Notes: a model not told the origin generated them from the sequence alone. DNA of 64,000 bases from Dipteris shenzhenensis (GCA_047967505.1 CM106539.1); one strand, 5' to 3'. Shown: positions 1-11,786, numbered from the stretch's first letter. Program-made: numbers and translations.

Positions 1-2967
1 GCGCATGGGAGAGGTGTCATTGCAGATATTGAGATATGGCACAAGCGCATTGGGCACGTGAATATACAAAGGCTGAAATCTATGCAAACGAAAAACATTG
101 TTGCAGGTTTGCCTAAATTCAGAGTTGAGGGAATGCAAAAGGTATGTGAAGCATGCCAAATGGGTAAGCAGGCCAGACATGCATTTCCCAAAAATGCTAA
201 GGTGAGCAGAAGACCTTTGGAAGTGATCCATTCAGATGTTTGGACAACCAAAGCTGCTTCTATTGGTGGATGCCATTATTATGTGACGTTTATTGATGAC
301 TACACTAGGAAGGTGTGGATTTATTTTATGAAGCACAAAAGTGAAGTGTTCAGCCATTTCAAGGCTTTTAAGGCCATGGTTGAAAAAGAGAAAGGTGTGC
401 ATATTAAAGTGCTAAGATCTGATGGAGGGGGAGAGTACTTTTCAGAAGAATTTTGTGAATATCTGAAAGAACAGGGAATTCAAAGGAAGTACTCATGCAG
501 GTCTACCCCTCAGCAGAATGGGGTTGCAGAAAGGAAGAACAGGCATATTGCAGAAGTAGGACGGGCGATCCTAAATGAGAAAAACATGCCTGATTATTTT
601 TGGGCTGAAGCAGTAGCAACTGCTGTTTATATTATGAACAGAACCCCCACTGCAGCTGTCCATGGCATGACGCCTGAAGAAATGTATACAGGCCAAAAAC
701 CAGATATTTCTCACTTGAAGGTATTTGGTTGCATAGCTTATGTTCATGTTCCTGATGAGAAGAGAACAAAGCTGGATCCAAAGGCAGAAAAATGCATCTT
801 TATTGGATATGCTCAGCACCAGAAAGGGTATCGCTGTTATAACCCTTCCACCCGCAAAATGCAAGTGAGCAGAGATGTTGTTTTTGATGAAATGAGCAGC
901 TGGTATGCACCAACTATTATGGTAGGAGATGCAGATGCAGGAAATGGGAATGCTGCAATAAATGCAGAGCAGCAATCTCAAGCCTTGAGTGGACCCAGAG
1001 AGTCCTCTACTAGTGGATCTAATGCATGGACAGGGAGATTGAGATCTAGTGAATCGTCACATGGCAGTCCTGATAGTGTTGTGCAGGTATCACATAAGGG
1101 AAAAGAAAAAGTGGACCATACTCCAGTGTTTGATGTGTCTGCTGGTAGCTCTCATGTTGATGGAGAGTCAAGCGGCTCTGAAATGAGCCTTGATGAGGAA
1201 CTTGGGATTCCTTCTGTTGTTACACCTGGTGCAAGGAAAAGCAGGCATGATTTAAAGACTCCTGCAACTGATCCAGTTGTACGGAGGTCCACTCGTATTA
1301 AGTATCCAGTTGACAGGCTAAGATATGATGGGTATACAGCACATCACTATGCTTATATGGTCAAGGTTCTAGAGGAGCCAGAGCCCACATGTTTTGAGGA
1401 TGCAGCAGGGCATAAAAATTGGGAAGCAGCTATGGATGAAGAGATGGCTGCCTTGGATGCAAACCACACTTGGGATTTGATGCCTTTGCCTCATGATAAG
1501 AAGGCTATTGGCTGCAAGTGGGTTTACAAAGTAAAGCACAATGCTGATGGGTCTGTTAGCAGGTACAAGGCAAGATTGGTTGCCAAAGGTTTTGCACAGA
1601 CATATGGAATTGACTATGAGGAAACTTTCAGCCCAGTTGCAAGGATGGCAACCGTGAGAGCAGTAATTGCTATGGCTGCTGCAAAGGGATGGTCTTTGCA
1701 TCAGATGGATGTGAAAAATGCCTTCTTGCATGGTGACTTGCAGGAAGAGGTTTATATGATGCAGCCAGAAGGTTATGAGGATAAAGCACACCCCGATTTT
1801 GTATGCAGGTTGCGCAAAGCCTTGTATGGCTTAAAACAGGCGCCGAGGGCATGGTCAGACAAGATAGGGCAATATCTTGTCACTATTGGATTTCAGATTT
1901 CCAATTCAGATTTTTCACTTTATGTGAAAAGGACAAACAGAGGGATTGTGCTTATAGTCATCTATGTTGATGACTTGATTATTACAGGTGATAGTGATGC
2001 AGACATTAATGAAGTGAAGCTGCTGTTGAAGCAGAAATTTGAGATGAAGGATTTGGGAGAGCTGCGTTACTTCTTGGGCATTGAGGTTATTAGATCCCCG
2101 AGTGGGATATGGCTGTTGCAAAGGCAATACGGTTTGGACATGCTGTCCAAATATGGGATGACAGGCTGTAAGCCTATCTCTGTTCCATTGGAGCAGAATG
2201 TGAAGCTCAATGCAGAGTCAGGTGAGCTTCTTGAAGATATTACTATGTACAGGCGCATAGTAGGTAGCTTGATTTACATGACTATAACCAGACCAGATTT
2301 GAGCTATGCTGTGGGGCTGGCGAGTCAGTTTATGCAGGCACCGAGGAAGCCACATTTGGATGCGGCTAGGCGCATACTGCGGTATGTGAAGTCCACATTG
2401 CATTATGGACTGTTTTATGAAGCTGGGTGTGCAGTACAGGTACATGGATACACAGATGCTGACTGGGCTGGTAGTGTCTCAGACAAGAGATCTACTAGTG
2501 GTTTTATGTTTTCCCTTGGGAGTGGTGCCATCAGTTGGAGCAGCAAGAAGCAGCCAACAGTTGCCTTGTCGAGCACAGAGGCAGAGTACAGGGGTGCAGC
2601 AATGGCTGCATGTGAGGTAGCTTGGTTACGGAAGCTACTTGCAGATATGGGACAGTCAGTTCATGCAGCAGTTGTCATTCATTGTGACAACATTAGCAGC
2701 ATCATGCTTGCTAATAACCCAGTTTATCATGCTAGAACGAAGCACATTGAGGTGCATTATCACTTTGTGAGAGAGAAGGTTCTAGCTGGTGAGATTGATC
2801 TTGTCTATGTCAGCACTGAGGAGCAGGTGGCTGATATCTTTACGAAGGCATTGGGTACCGAGAAGCTTCGCAGATTTAGGAGCTTGCTTGGTGTACGTGA
2901 GATGGATTTGAGCTTGAGGGGGAGTGTTGAGATATCAAGCTCTATCCCCGACATATCTCCTGGATGA
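1..2967 (+). CDS. Ty1/copia Pol polyprotein, 3' part (integrase, RT, RNase H), cut by window edge
   Basis: The reading frame is open from base 1, so the true start lies outside the window; the codon at 58 is only an internal GTG. In order it encodes a GAG-pre-integrase zinc-binding segment (WHKRIGH, then CEAC), an integrase core with D at nt 235, D at 421 and E at 529 (the last two 35 residues apart, a DD35E site), a copia reverse transcriptase (DVKNAFLHGDL; YVDD at nt 1963-1974) and RNase H (TDADWAG, STEAEY, HCDN). The integrase-before-RT order is diagnostic of Ty1/copia. About 989 codons show no stop or frameshift, so this part looks intact. Gag and protease would lie upstream. The C-terminal codons run through the polypurine tract into the 3' LTR, which is common in plant copia elements. 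Confidence 0.95.
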   Translation, partial: AHGRGVIADIEIWHKRIGHVNIQRLKSMQTKNIVAGLPKFRVEGMQKVCEACQMGKQARHAFPKNAKVSRRPLEVIHSDVWTTKAASIGGCHYYVTFIDDYTRKVWIYFMKHKSEVFSHFKAFKAMVEKEKGVHIKVLRSDGGGEYFSEEFCEYLKEQGIQRKYSCRSTPQQNGVAERKNRHIAEVGRAILNEKNMPDYFWAEAVATAVYIMNRTPTAAVHGMTPEEMYTGQKPDISHLKVFGCIAYVHVPDEKRTKLDPKAEKCIFIGYAQHQKGYRCYNPSTRKMQVSRDVVFDEMSSWYAPTIMVGDADAGNGNAAINAEQQSQALSGPRESSTSGSNAWTGRLRSSESSHGSPDSVVQVSHKGKEKVDHTPVFDVSAGSSHVDGESSGSEMSLDEELGIPSVVTPGARKSRHDLKTPATDPVVRRSTRIKYPVDRLRYDGYTAHHYAYMVKVLEEPEPTCFEDAAGHKNWEAAMDEEMAALDANHTWDLMPLPHDKKAIGCKWVYKVKHNADGSVSRYKARLVAKGFAQTYGIDYEETFSPVARMATVRAVIAMAAAKGWSLHQMDVKNAFLHGDLQEEVYMMQPEGYEDKAHPDFVCRLRKALYGLKQAPRAWSDKIGQYLVTIGFQISNSDFSLYVKRTNRGIVLIVIYVDDLIITGDSDADINEVKLLLKQKFEMKDLGELRYFLGIEVIRSPSGIWLLQRQYGLDMLSKYGMTGCKPISVPLEQNVKLNAESGELLEDITMYRRIVGSLIYMTITRPDLSYAVGLASQFMQAPRKPHLDAARRILRYVKSTLHYGLFYEAGCAVQVHGYTDADWAGSVSDKRSTSGFMFSLGSGAISWSSKKQPTVALSSTEAEYRGAAMAACEVAWLRKLLADMGQSVHAAVVIHCDNISSIMLANNPVYHARTKHIEVHYHFVREKVLAGEIDLVYVSTEEQVADIFTKALGTEKLRRFRSLLGVREMDLSLRGSVEISSSIPDISPG
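2916..2924 (+). promoter_or_regulatory. Polypurine tract of the copia element
   Basis: The purine run GAGGGGGAG sits directly before a TGTTGAG LTR start. It is the expected RNase H-resistant primer for plus-strand synthesis. It overlaps the last codons of pol. Confidence 0.75.
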
Positions 2968-3302
2968 CTATCATTTATGTCACCGTCTATGTTAGTTGTA
3001 CTCGTGGTGTAGTTAGACTACCACGTATGTTTTTGGTTTGGGTTCACATATGAACCACGTATTCTAGGTTTTGACATATAGGGTATTTCCCTCTTCTATT
3101 GTATTGTTGTTGTGTGCAAAAGTGAAGAAAGGCTTCACCCTCCAACCTTGTGTCCTCTCTCTTTTGTGTGTTGTGAAGAAAGCTGAACTTGAGTCTCCTA
3201 TCTCTCTCCCTCTTTCTTTACAGTAGCAAGGGCTCTCTACTTGGAGGAACAAGAAAAAGGGAAAGGTATGAGAGATTTCTTCTATCTCTGAAGATATTGA
3301 CA
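2925..3302 (+). mobile_element. 3' LTR of the copia element
   Basis: It starts TGTTGAGATATC after the polypurine tract. The end is placed at a GATATTGACA that is partly complementary to the start, giving TG...CA ends and about 378 bp. The 5' LTR is outside the window, so the 3' boundary is inferred from the inverted-repeat logic only and no target duplication can be checked. Confidence 0.6.
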
Positions 3303-5224
3303 CGCACCCGCATTACCGTAGATGTCTTATTCTCAAATAGATTAACTGTGGGAACAAAGCCAACATTGACTTGTTGTGACATGAACATGCCCCTCCATTG
3401 ACTTACATGAATGTCCCAAAATGCCATCCATTGTTGGAGACCAGGCAGCTCCCCGTACTTTACATGTGTCGGAGACCAAAACTTTACAATCCTATTTTTG
3501 CATTCTGTTGCACTACCCTCCATGGTTACATTTCTCCAGCTTTTGCACAAAGATTTATGTTCTTCTTGAAACGGTTATTTGATGCATCGTCTAGGATGCT
3601 CGACCATGTTCATTTCCCAATGAAAACACACAGTTCCTCTCCTTGCCTTCCATTTTGTTTCTAAGTCCACCATTGTAAAAATCTTAGCAAAGCAAATCAA
3701 TTTGCACTAGCACTATATGCCAATCAATCCTCAAAATTCTGGTTTCTCAAACCCATTCTTTAGCATCTATTCATTCAACATTTCCCAGAATTGCACCTGA
3801 ACAATTGTGTTTTGCACTTTGAACTCACGCATTGCTATTATCAAAAGCTCTCAAACATACGGATCATAAACATGAGCACCCATGGTAGCCCAACCTCTAA
3901 CATGTTGAATGTGATCAAAATGCACCCACATGTTGTCCAAAATTACACACTATTTACAAGGTCCATTCCAGATGCAAGGCTGATAGTAGACATTTTAAAA
4001 ATATGAGGCTAGCCTCTATCTTCAAGTTGGCTTGGAAACAATATGCTTTACAAGAAAGGATAAGTACACCACTGCTTCAAAGCCAAAATTGCATCCAGGC
4101 CACCGTTGCCTATGTAGGAATCGTTTCTTCCACATTCGACAGATCTTTGAAGATGCCTATGTTGGCATAATGGAGTGATTGATTCAAGCACCTCGTTGAA
4201 CCTAGACTCATCTAGCTCATCACGTGTGTCACCCTCTTCAACAAGCAGCATGTCCATCAATATGTCTCATGTTACCAACATCTCAATGTTCTTTCAAGAT
4301 GGCGTATGGAGCTAGCTTAGCTCACATTAACACCATGTCTTATGTCTTCCACCCATTTGCTCTTCAATCTTGAGTTTTTGTTAGCTTGACTGGAAGATGC
4401 TCCTAAAACACAGCTGACTTTCATCAAATGTATGGTAGATTTTATCATCACTATCATTATCAAGCTCTTGAATAGTTTATGGCTACTTATTGGATAGCAC
4501 ATGGCTGGTCTTCATAGCACTACAAAGCATGCTCTTCCCAAAAGCCTATGCCACACCTTGTAGCTGTAAACACGAGGGGGGTGGGGGGGTCATGCATCCC
4601 CACATGTATTGCACATTTCATTCATGGGGCAAGCAATAGTAGATTAATGCACTACACATAGCAACACACTTTGGTGGCTCACCATAGTGTTTACAAACCA
4701 ATGTTGCCTTGTCTTCCAAGATTGGGCCAACAGGGGGAACCTTTTTCAACTTGCCCTTCCACTGCATTTCATTCACCATGCCAATGCATTCAATCCACAT
4801 TATAGCATCTCACATACCCATCTGCTCATTCTAATAATAACTTTGAAGAACTCTTGTATCTTAGTGGTGTATTCTATCCATAATGCCCATCATTCTTTTG
4901 CTCCATTCCTTGCATTGGAGACCCTGAAGTTATCGATGGCAACTCAACAAAACATAACCATTGTATCTCATAGGGAGCTCTTGCACCATCTTGATTGACT
5001 CTACACTTGAGAAGGCAACATGTAGAGAACTTGATAGTGGAAGGCGTAACATTGTGATTATACTCACCTCTTGAATAGAAGTTGCAATGAAAGATGCCCT
5101 CTGGATAGTAACCTTGAAATGTTAAACTGACGACCATCCAATTTGTAGCCTTTCTCTCCATCTTCCAAGTCCACCACTGCATGTGTGTGATGGCGACATC
5201 CTCAGTACCCATCTCTTGGTGCAC
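3218..5224 (-). pseudogene. Decayed transposase-like coding relic (uncertain)
   Basis: Minus-strand fragments in several frames fall in a consistent order: 5224-4874, 4800-4618 (Cys/His-patterned, with CKHYGEPPKC and a Trp-rich start), 4260-4048 (acidic) and 3550-3218 (with WMAFWDIHVSQWRGMF). They have protein-like composition and evenly spaced Trp, Cys and His. They are broken by many stops and frameshifts, as in an old element copy. The layout faintly recalls an unannotated transposase-like ORF repeated in seedless-plant genomes, but that is memory-based. The adjacent copia LTR may have inserted into it. Function is not assigned. Confidence 0.3.
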
Positions 5225-6094
5225 CTCAAGATAGCAAAATGCTCTTTAATATTTGCAATTGAAATTTCATAGAACTCTGTGTCATATCTAAGGAAAGCAT
5301 GTCTGCCTCACAAAAGTGAAGGAAGACCGTTTTGGGGCTTCATAAGCAAAGATTGAGGATGGGGAAGTTTGGTAGCATTTACATGAAGCAAGGTGCCGGT
5401 GACCTATGAAATGGTGAAATCAAATCAATGGAGAAGGATATATGAGAAAGAATGGCCACAAAGGAGAGATATGTCTTCAAGAAGTTTTGTTGAAGGGGAG
5501 AGTAGGAATGGAGATGGAACTAACACCAGGAGCAGCAAATAGTGAAGCTTCAAGCACCCGAAGCGAGAGCAATAGAGCAAGAAGAAAGGTGCAAGGCATT
5601 TCACAAAGTGTCACATAGCATGTTTTTGCCCATAAGCAAGTTTCATTTCACCAAACCAACCCAACCCATGGAGTAAATAAATGAGAACCTAGCATGGTTG
5701 TAGTTATTGTCGTTCACTAGATTCTGGCCATTTCAAGAAATTCTCAACAAGATATTCCAAATCATTGCCCACACTGGAGCCATGCCAGATTCTCAGACAG
5801 TGTGCCACTTTTTACAGACGCATTTTTTAATCTTGCCAAAGCAGCCCCTACCACTTCCAAAACACTACCTCCAAAAGCCACCCTTCTTGTCTTTGCTATC
5901 CCTCATGCTTCCCATGGTGGCTATATCCTCACACATATTCAGTCATTTCTATTTTGTTTAGTCTCATGCAGGACTAGAATTTCACCACCCCTCAAACCTA
6001 CTACAGAGAAGTCCCCCCATTCAAGTTAAGTTATGAAGTCTTTGTATTGTGATTGTAAATCTATCACTTTTACAAATGGGAGTTATATCTTTCT
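5225..6094. other. No gene seen
   Basis: Unstructured AT-rich sequence. Short open frames here have no recognisable motif, and I see no repeat or terminal structure. Confidence 0.5.
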
Positions 6095-6310
6095 TCTAAA
6101 AATGCAAGAATGTGTTTTGAAGCACCTAGAATTGTGCCACAAAGATTGTCAAATTTCTTAAATGATCTTTCATGCATAGTTTGTTGTTTGGGGGTCATTG
6201 CATTGAGTATTGTGGTAGTTTTCCCTTTGTTCCCAAAATGTAAGAATGCATGTTTGAGCACCTAAATAGTGCCAAAAAACTTGTTAAATTCCTTAAATGC
6301 TCTTTCATGA
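6095..6310 (+). repeat. Two diverged copies of a roughly 80-bp segment
   Basis: A segment containing TGCAAGAATGTG...CTTTCATG at about 6097-6175 recurs at about 6233-6310 with scattered substitutions (period about 136 bp). Each copy ends in CTTTCATG. It lies immediately before the hairpin array and may be its diverged leading part. Confidence 0.6.
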
Positions 6311-6318
6311 AAACTTGA

Positions 6319-8070
6319 AAGCCCAAAAGTGCCAAAAGGCCAGGTTCATTTGTAGGATGGGTGCCCCCAAATTCTGGCACTTTGGGCTCTTCCATAAGCA
6401 CTTTAAAACGTTTAGTGGAAGAGCCTAAAGTGCCGAGATTTGGGGGGTCCTGCCTAGGGACCCATCTTGCAATTGAACTAAAACTTTGGTCATATTTTTT
6501 TGGGTTAGAAGGACTGGGTCAGGGTCACCTTAGGGAAACTAACCTCTGATTCAATGAAATCCTAAATTGAGGGCCCAAAAGTGCCAAAAATTATATGTCC
6601 AACTACAGGATGAGTGCCTAGGTAGGACCCCCCAAATCCTGGCACTTTGGGCTCTTCCACTAAGCGTGCTTAGTGGAAGTGCCCAAAGTGCCAGGATTTG
6701 GGGGGTCCTTCCTGGGCACCCATCCTGTAATTGAATGGAAAGAATCAATTCTTGAATTGAGGGCCCAAAAGTGCCAAAAAGTGTGTGCCCAACTATAGGA
6801 TGGGTGCCCATGTAGGACCCCCCAAATCCTGGCACTCTGGGCACTTCCACTAAGCGCCCATCCTACAATTGCAAAATTAAAACACTTAGTGGAAGTGCCC
6901 AGAGTGCCAGGAGCACCCATCCCACAATCGAACTGAGACTTTTGTCAAATTTTTGGGGATTAGAAGGACTAGGTCAAGGTCACCTTAGGGTAGCTAACCT
7001 CTGTTTGAATGAAATCCTTAGTTGGAGGCCCAAAAGTGTGTGTCCAATTGCAAGATGAGTACCCATGCAGGACCCCCCAAATCTTGGCGCTTTGTGCACT
7101 TCCACTAGCATTTTAAACCACTTAGTGGACGTGCCCAAAGTGCCAGGATTTGGGGGGTCCTGCCTGTGCACTCATCTTGCAAGTCAAGTGTCACATTTGG
7201 CAAATTTTTTGGGGTCAGAAGGACCAAGTCGGGATCACCTTAGCGCAACTGACCTCTACTTGAAAGAAACCTTAAATTGAGGACCCAAAAGTGCCAAAAA
7301 GTGTGTGTCCAACTGTAGTAGGTAGGACCCCCCAAATTATGGCACTTTGGGCACTTCCACTAAGCATTTTAAAACGCTTTTAGTGGAAGTGCCAAAAGTG
7401 CAAGGATTTGAGGGGTCTTTCCTTTTCACTCATCCTACAATTTAGGTGTCACATTTGGCAAATTTTTTGGGGTTAAAAGGACCGGCGGGTCAGGGTCACC
7501 TTAGGGCATCTGACCTCTATTTGAAATAAATCCTAAATTGAGGGCCCAAAAGTGCCAAAAAGTGTGTGTCTAATTACAAGATGAGTGTGCCCAAAGGCAG
7601 GACCCCCCAATCCTGGCATTTTGGGCACTTCCATTAAGTGTTTTAAAACACCAAGGGGAAGTGCCCAAAGTGCCAGGATTTGGGGGTCCTATCTAGGCAC
7701 TCATCCTACAATTCAGATGTCAAATTTGGCCAATTTTTTGAGGTCAGAAGGACTAGGTCAGGGTCTCCTTAGGGAAGTTGACCTTTGTTTGAATGAAGTC
7801 CTAAATTGAGGGCCAAAAAGTGCCAAAAAGTGCCAAAAAGCATGTGTTCACTTGCAGGATGAGTGCCTAGGTGGAACCCCCTAACCCTGGAACTTTGAGC
7901 ACTTTTGGGCACCTTGGTCTCAGTTTAATTATAGGATGGGTGCCCAGGTAGGACCCCCCAAACCTTGGCACTTTGGGCACTCAACCTGTTATTCATATTT
8001 GTTAGATTTTTTGGGACTAGAAGGATCAAGTCAAGGTGACCTTAGGGCAGCTAACCTCTATTTGAAAGAA
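6319..8070. repeat. Tandem array of about seven ~260-bp units, each with a long inverted repeat
   Basis: The anchor GGCCCAAAAGTGCC (with variants) recurs near 6319, 6571, 6761, 7026, 7281, 7542 and 7810. Most spacings are 250-268 bp; one is 190 bp, where a spacer segment is missing. Each unit contains two complementary arms of roughly 40-60 bp (AGGACCCCCCAAATCCTGGC against its complement) and a spacer containing GGTCA(G/A)GGTCACCTTAGG. The clearest hairpin is 6625-6708: two 41-nt arms with about one mismatch and a 2-nt loop. The last unit (7810 on) has lost much of its second arm. Short frames across the array are by-products of the repeat. Composition suggests a satellite derived from a foldback or MITE-like element. 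Confidence 0.85.
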
Positions 8071-8589
8071 ATATACATGTATACACATATTTGGATATAC
8101 CCACAAATATAGACCTATATGTATGCAAAGATATATAGCTTCATGTGTACACCTGAATGCACATTCCTGTATACTAATATGTACTGTTATATACCCACAT
8201 GTATATACCTATACATACTACTATATACCTACATTTATACATTTTTTGTATCACTTTAGATATATATTGATGTTAAATCATAGTGAATATATTGGTTTGA
8301 GGTTACTGTATTCTACATGTGCTTTTTTAGAATGTGATTGTAGCTTGTTTGTACCCCGAATTTTTTAACATTTTGAGCATGGCAAAAGCACAAGTGCATG
8401 AGATGACCATAGCACGAAGCATGGCAAAGCATCAAGGCACATGGAAGAACAAAGCATCATGCATGAAGCTACACCAAGCAAAGAAGCAAACGCCATCGTC
8501 ATCAAGCCATGAGCCAAAAGGTGACATCAATGGAATGTATTGAGAAACAAAAACCTTGCCAACCTTGCCTATATTTTGTAAATCAAGCC
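8071..8589. other. AT-rich stretch, no gene seen
   Basis: 8080-8270 is rich in TATA/ATACA-type short repeats; the rest is unremarkable, with no coding or RNA motifs. Confidence 0.5.
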
Positions 8590-8754
8590 TGACCACCTGA
8601 GAGTAGCTATGAAAGCACCCAGGGGAGGTATTGACATGTAAAAACCACACTTTACCACCTTAAGTAGCAATGTATGCACTAAGGGGAGGCGATGGAATGT
8701 AACTCACATCTGACCACCTTGCAGTAGCCAAAGGATCATGGCACCAAGGGGAGG
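8590..8754 (+). repeat. Three tandem copies of a segment ending in a polypurine tract
   Basis: A 60-70-bp unit of the form ACCACCTx...AGTAGC...CA(A/C)(C/T)AAGGGGAGG occurs three times, ending near 8628, 8687 and 8754. Each copy ends in AGGGGAGG followed by a TGTTGAG-like sequence (diverged in the first two). The third directly precedes a plausible LTR start. Confidence 0.65.
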
Positions 8755-9077
8755 TGTTGAGAGTTGTGGTGCCATGAGCACATGTAGAGCAAAGGTATGA
8801 GTAAAGGGCAAGTTGCCACATCGCATGGAGGAGATATCCCACATGTGAGCAAGCATATGGACATATGGATGTAAGTACCCTCACCTATAAAAGGGAGGTT
8901 CATTTGAAGTAATATCAATCAAGCACTTTGCACTATCTCAAGATTCTCTTTATGAGTCCAAGCTAATCTATCTTGGAACCTAATTGACTTGAGCTACATG
9001 TCATGAGCACTCTCTTCATCATGTCTCCACATAGGTTCCATCCACCTTAGAGTGCTCCATAGATCCTGAGGCACACA
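8755..9077 (+). mobile_element. Probable LTR fragment
   Basis: It begins TGTTGAGAG immediately after the purine tract AAGGGGAGG, contains a TATA-like CTATAAAAG at about 8884, and is followed from about 9085 by an unrelated gypsy coding relic. No second LTR copy or target duplication was found, so the far boundary (an ACACA near 9077) is approximate. Confidence 0.4.
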
Positions 9078-9084
9078 TGTTTTG

Positions 9085-10660
9085 TCAGTGTAAAGAAATT
9101 CCGGCACTATCTACTGGCAAATTATTTTTTCTACACCGACCATCAAGCATTGCTTTATCTTGTGAATTGTCCGTGTACAACATGAAGAATAACCAGATGG
9201 CTCCTCTTGCTTCAAGAATTCAACTTCAAAATAGTGGTCCGCAAAGGTGCTCAACACTACATTGCCAATCACATGTCTCGAGTCAAGTCAGGAGAAGAAG
9301 CCACTGGAGTAGAAGATGACTTACCAGATGCCACACTATTTGAAATAGATGCTATTCCAGAATGGTGCGGAGATATCATTGGGTACTTGATGGCAGGAAG
9401 ACCACCCCCTGACATGAAAGCAATAGATGCCAGAAAATTGATTCTAAAGGTTGCACCCTATCAACTCATTGCAGGACAACTCATTGCAGGACAAGATGGG
9501 CAAGGACTAGATATTAAGAAGATGTGTAATGCCTCATGAGATCATGCCAATCCTGAGTGAAGTCCATGAAGGCATTGCAAGAGGACACTTCCAAGGGGAA
9601 GCCACAGCAAGAAAAGTTCTCCTCGTAGGCTACTGGTGGCCAACACTGTGGGCAGATGCCTATGAATATGTAAAAGGCTGTGATGTATGCCAACGAACTA
9701 CTAAACCACAACACAAAGACTTCAATCCCCTAACACCAATTGTTGCACAAAGACCATTTGAAAAATGGGGGATTGACTATGTGGGTCCCATACATCCAGC
9801 AGCAAAAGGAACATAGGCATGCTACATCATTGTGGCCACTGATTACTTTACAAAATGGGCTGAAGCTAAAGCAATCAGAAAGGCAGATGCCAGAAGCACA
9901 GCAAGATTCTTATACGAAAATGTGATCACCCGATTCAGATGCCCCATTGAAATTGAGTCGGATAGAGGCAAACATTTTGTCAATGAGGTAATCCAAGAAC
10001 TCTTGTCTAGCTTCATGGTAATCCATAGAAAAAGCACACCCTACTACCCCCAAGGGAATGGACTAGCAGAATCCACCAACAAAATAATATGCATTATCCT
10101 CACCAAGGTAGTAGAACCACAGCGTTCTGGTTGGGCAGAGAAATTGAATGCAGCTTATGGGCATACAGAACCACATTCATGGTTAGTACAGGGAACACAC
10201 CTTTTCAATTGGTGTACAGACTTGAATCTGTGGTCCCACTCGAATTTGTAATACCAAGTCTACGCATCGCAGTACAGGAATGCATGGGAGAACAGGAATC
10301 CTTGAAAGAAAGGCTCTATCAGTTGGAGAAGCATACAGAGACAAGACTAGTCGCCTATCATGCCATGACAACAGAAAAATGCAGAAGAAAGGCATGGTTT
10401 GACAGAAATTTGAAAGCTAAAGACATCAAGGAAGGCGACTTAGTCCTGTTATACAATGCGAAAGTACACAAGGGGAACTAAAGTATCTAGGTCAAGGACC
10501 ATACCGAGTATGAAAGATGAATCCCATCGGAGCTGTGCTGCTAGAAATATTGGATGGAGTCCAATTCAACACAACAATAAACGGGAGCCGACTGAAGTGC
10601 TACTACATCAACACGCAAGCCATCCTTAACAAAAATGAACATTTGGGAAACCAAGTCTTC
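9085..10660 (+). pseudogene. Ty3/gypsy Pol relic (RNase H end, integrase)
   Basis: Shifted frames encode, in order, the end of RNase H (YTDHQALLYL, near 9150), a linker, the integrase zinc-binding region ending CDVCQ, an integrase core starting with WGIDYVGPI (first Asp) and continuing after a stop with DYFTKWAEA, ESDRG (second Asp) and PQGNGLAE (Glu), and a C-terminal region with EGDLVLLYNAK. In-frame stops (for example after 9813) and frameshifts break it, so it is inactive. RT and everything 5' are missing. The family resembles the non-chromodomain Tat/Athila type, consistent with the Asp-type primer site downstream. Confidence 0.85.
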
Positions 10661-11428
10661 CTTAGTTAGGATTAGATTGTATCACGAGCACTCACTAGCA
10701 TATGCATGTTTTTGCACATATAATTTGCACTAGATTGTAACACACACACTCACTGGCATATGCACGTTTTTGCACATGTAGGAAGACCTAATCAATTTTG
10801 TATTAGGAATGATTGAGTCTTAATTTCCCTATTAAATCCCATAAATAAGCATATAGTTAGACACATCACATGCACTCACACGATTTTGCATAGGCACATA
10901 ATAGATTGCATCAATAATAGTATCACACACTTTCATTCCATACTCTCAAAGCATGCAATGAATTCACAAGCATGACAAGAAGCTATGCCAAAACTCAAGA
11001 TGAATTGGCAAAAGAGTTTGCAGCCTCCACAACGAGACCCCCGCCAAACATCACAACCATCTCCTATATGCTATAATATCAGACTTGCATAGAAACTATC
11101 TACAAGCTCAATGATACGGGTGCAATCGCATCCAACATGTATGCAAGATAGCAAGAAATGCCAGCCTCAACAACGAGACCCCCGCCAAACCTCTTCCCCA
11201 GAATATTCGATGGCAGTGTCTACAACCTCAGCAATGACTACCCCTCCTTAAGAGGAGATAAGCTTCTTGACTACAGACCACAAATTGTATGGTGCAAAAG
11301 CATTACAGCAGGAACGACTAGATTATGCACATGGCATCCCAACTCTAAAATCAAAATAAGCCATAACCTGAGGATGGGTAATAAAATGGATCCAGGAGTA
11401 TGTTGACTCTGTGCCAACATGAACTTAT

Positions 11429-11760
11429 GTAGAAAGAGAATGTGTTACAACTTTGTGATACAACTTTGTGTTACAACTTCTACATACGACTTCTACATGA
11501 AGAAAGAGAATGTGTTACAACTTTGTGTTACAACTTTGTGATACAACTTTGTGTTACAACTTCTACATATGACTTCTACATGTAGAAAGAGAATGTGTTA
11601 CAACTTTGTGTTACAACTTCTACATATGACTTCTACATGTAGAAAGAGAATGTGTTACAGCTTCTACATACAACTTCTACATGTAGAAAGAGAATGTGTT
11701 ACAACTTTGTGATACAACTTTGTGATACAACATTGTGTTACAATTCCTACATGCAGAGAG
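11429..11760 (+). repeat. Minisatellite in putative U3
   Basis: Four to five variable units built from TGTTACAACTTTGTG and CTTCTACATGTAGAAAGAGAA, with unit length about 60-100 bp. ACTTCTACATGTAGAAAG is itself nearly self-complementary. Confidence 0.8.
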
Positions 11761-11777
11761 AGAAGCTCTCCAACTTG

Positions 11778-11786
11778 TATAAATAC
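11778..11786 (+). promoter_or_regulatory. TATA-like box of putative LTR
   Basis: TATAAATAC follows the minisatellite in a stretch otherwise free of TATA boxes, at a position that would set an RNA start near 11810. No transcription evidence is available. Confidence 0.4.

Noticed and set aside
571-2445. Minus-strand frames inside copia pol
   Set aside because: They are antisense shadows of a clearly coding plus-strand frame.
6319-8070. CRISPR-like repeat array
   Set aside because: Units are about 260 bp with diverged sequence and paired arms, there are no short uniform repeats with unique spacers and no cas genes, and the setting is a plant nuclear genome.
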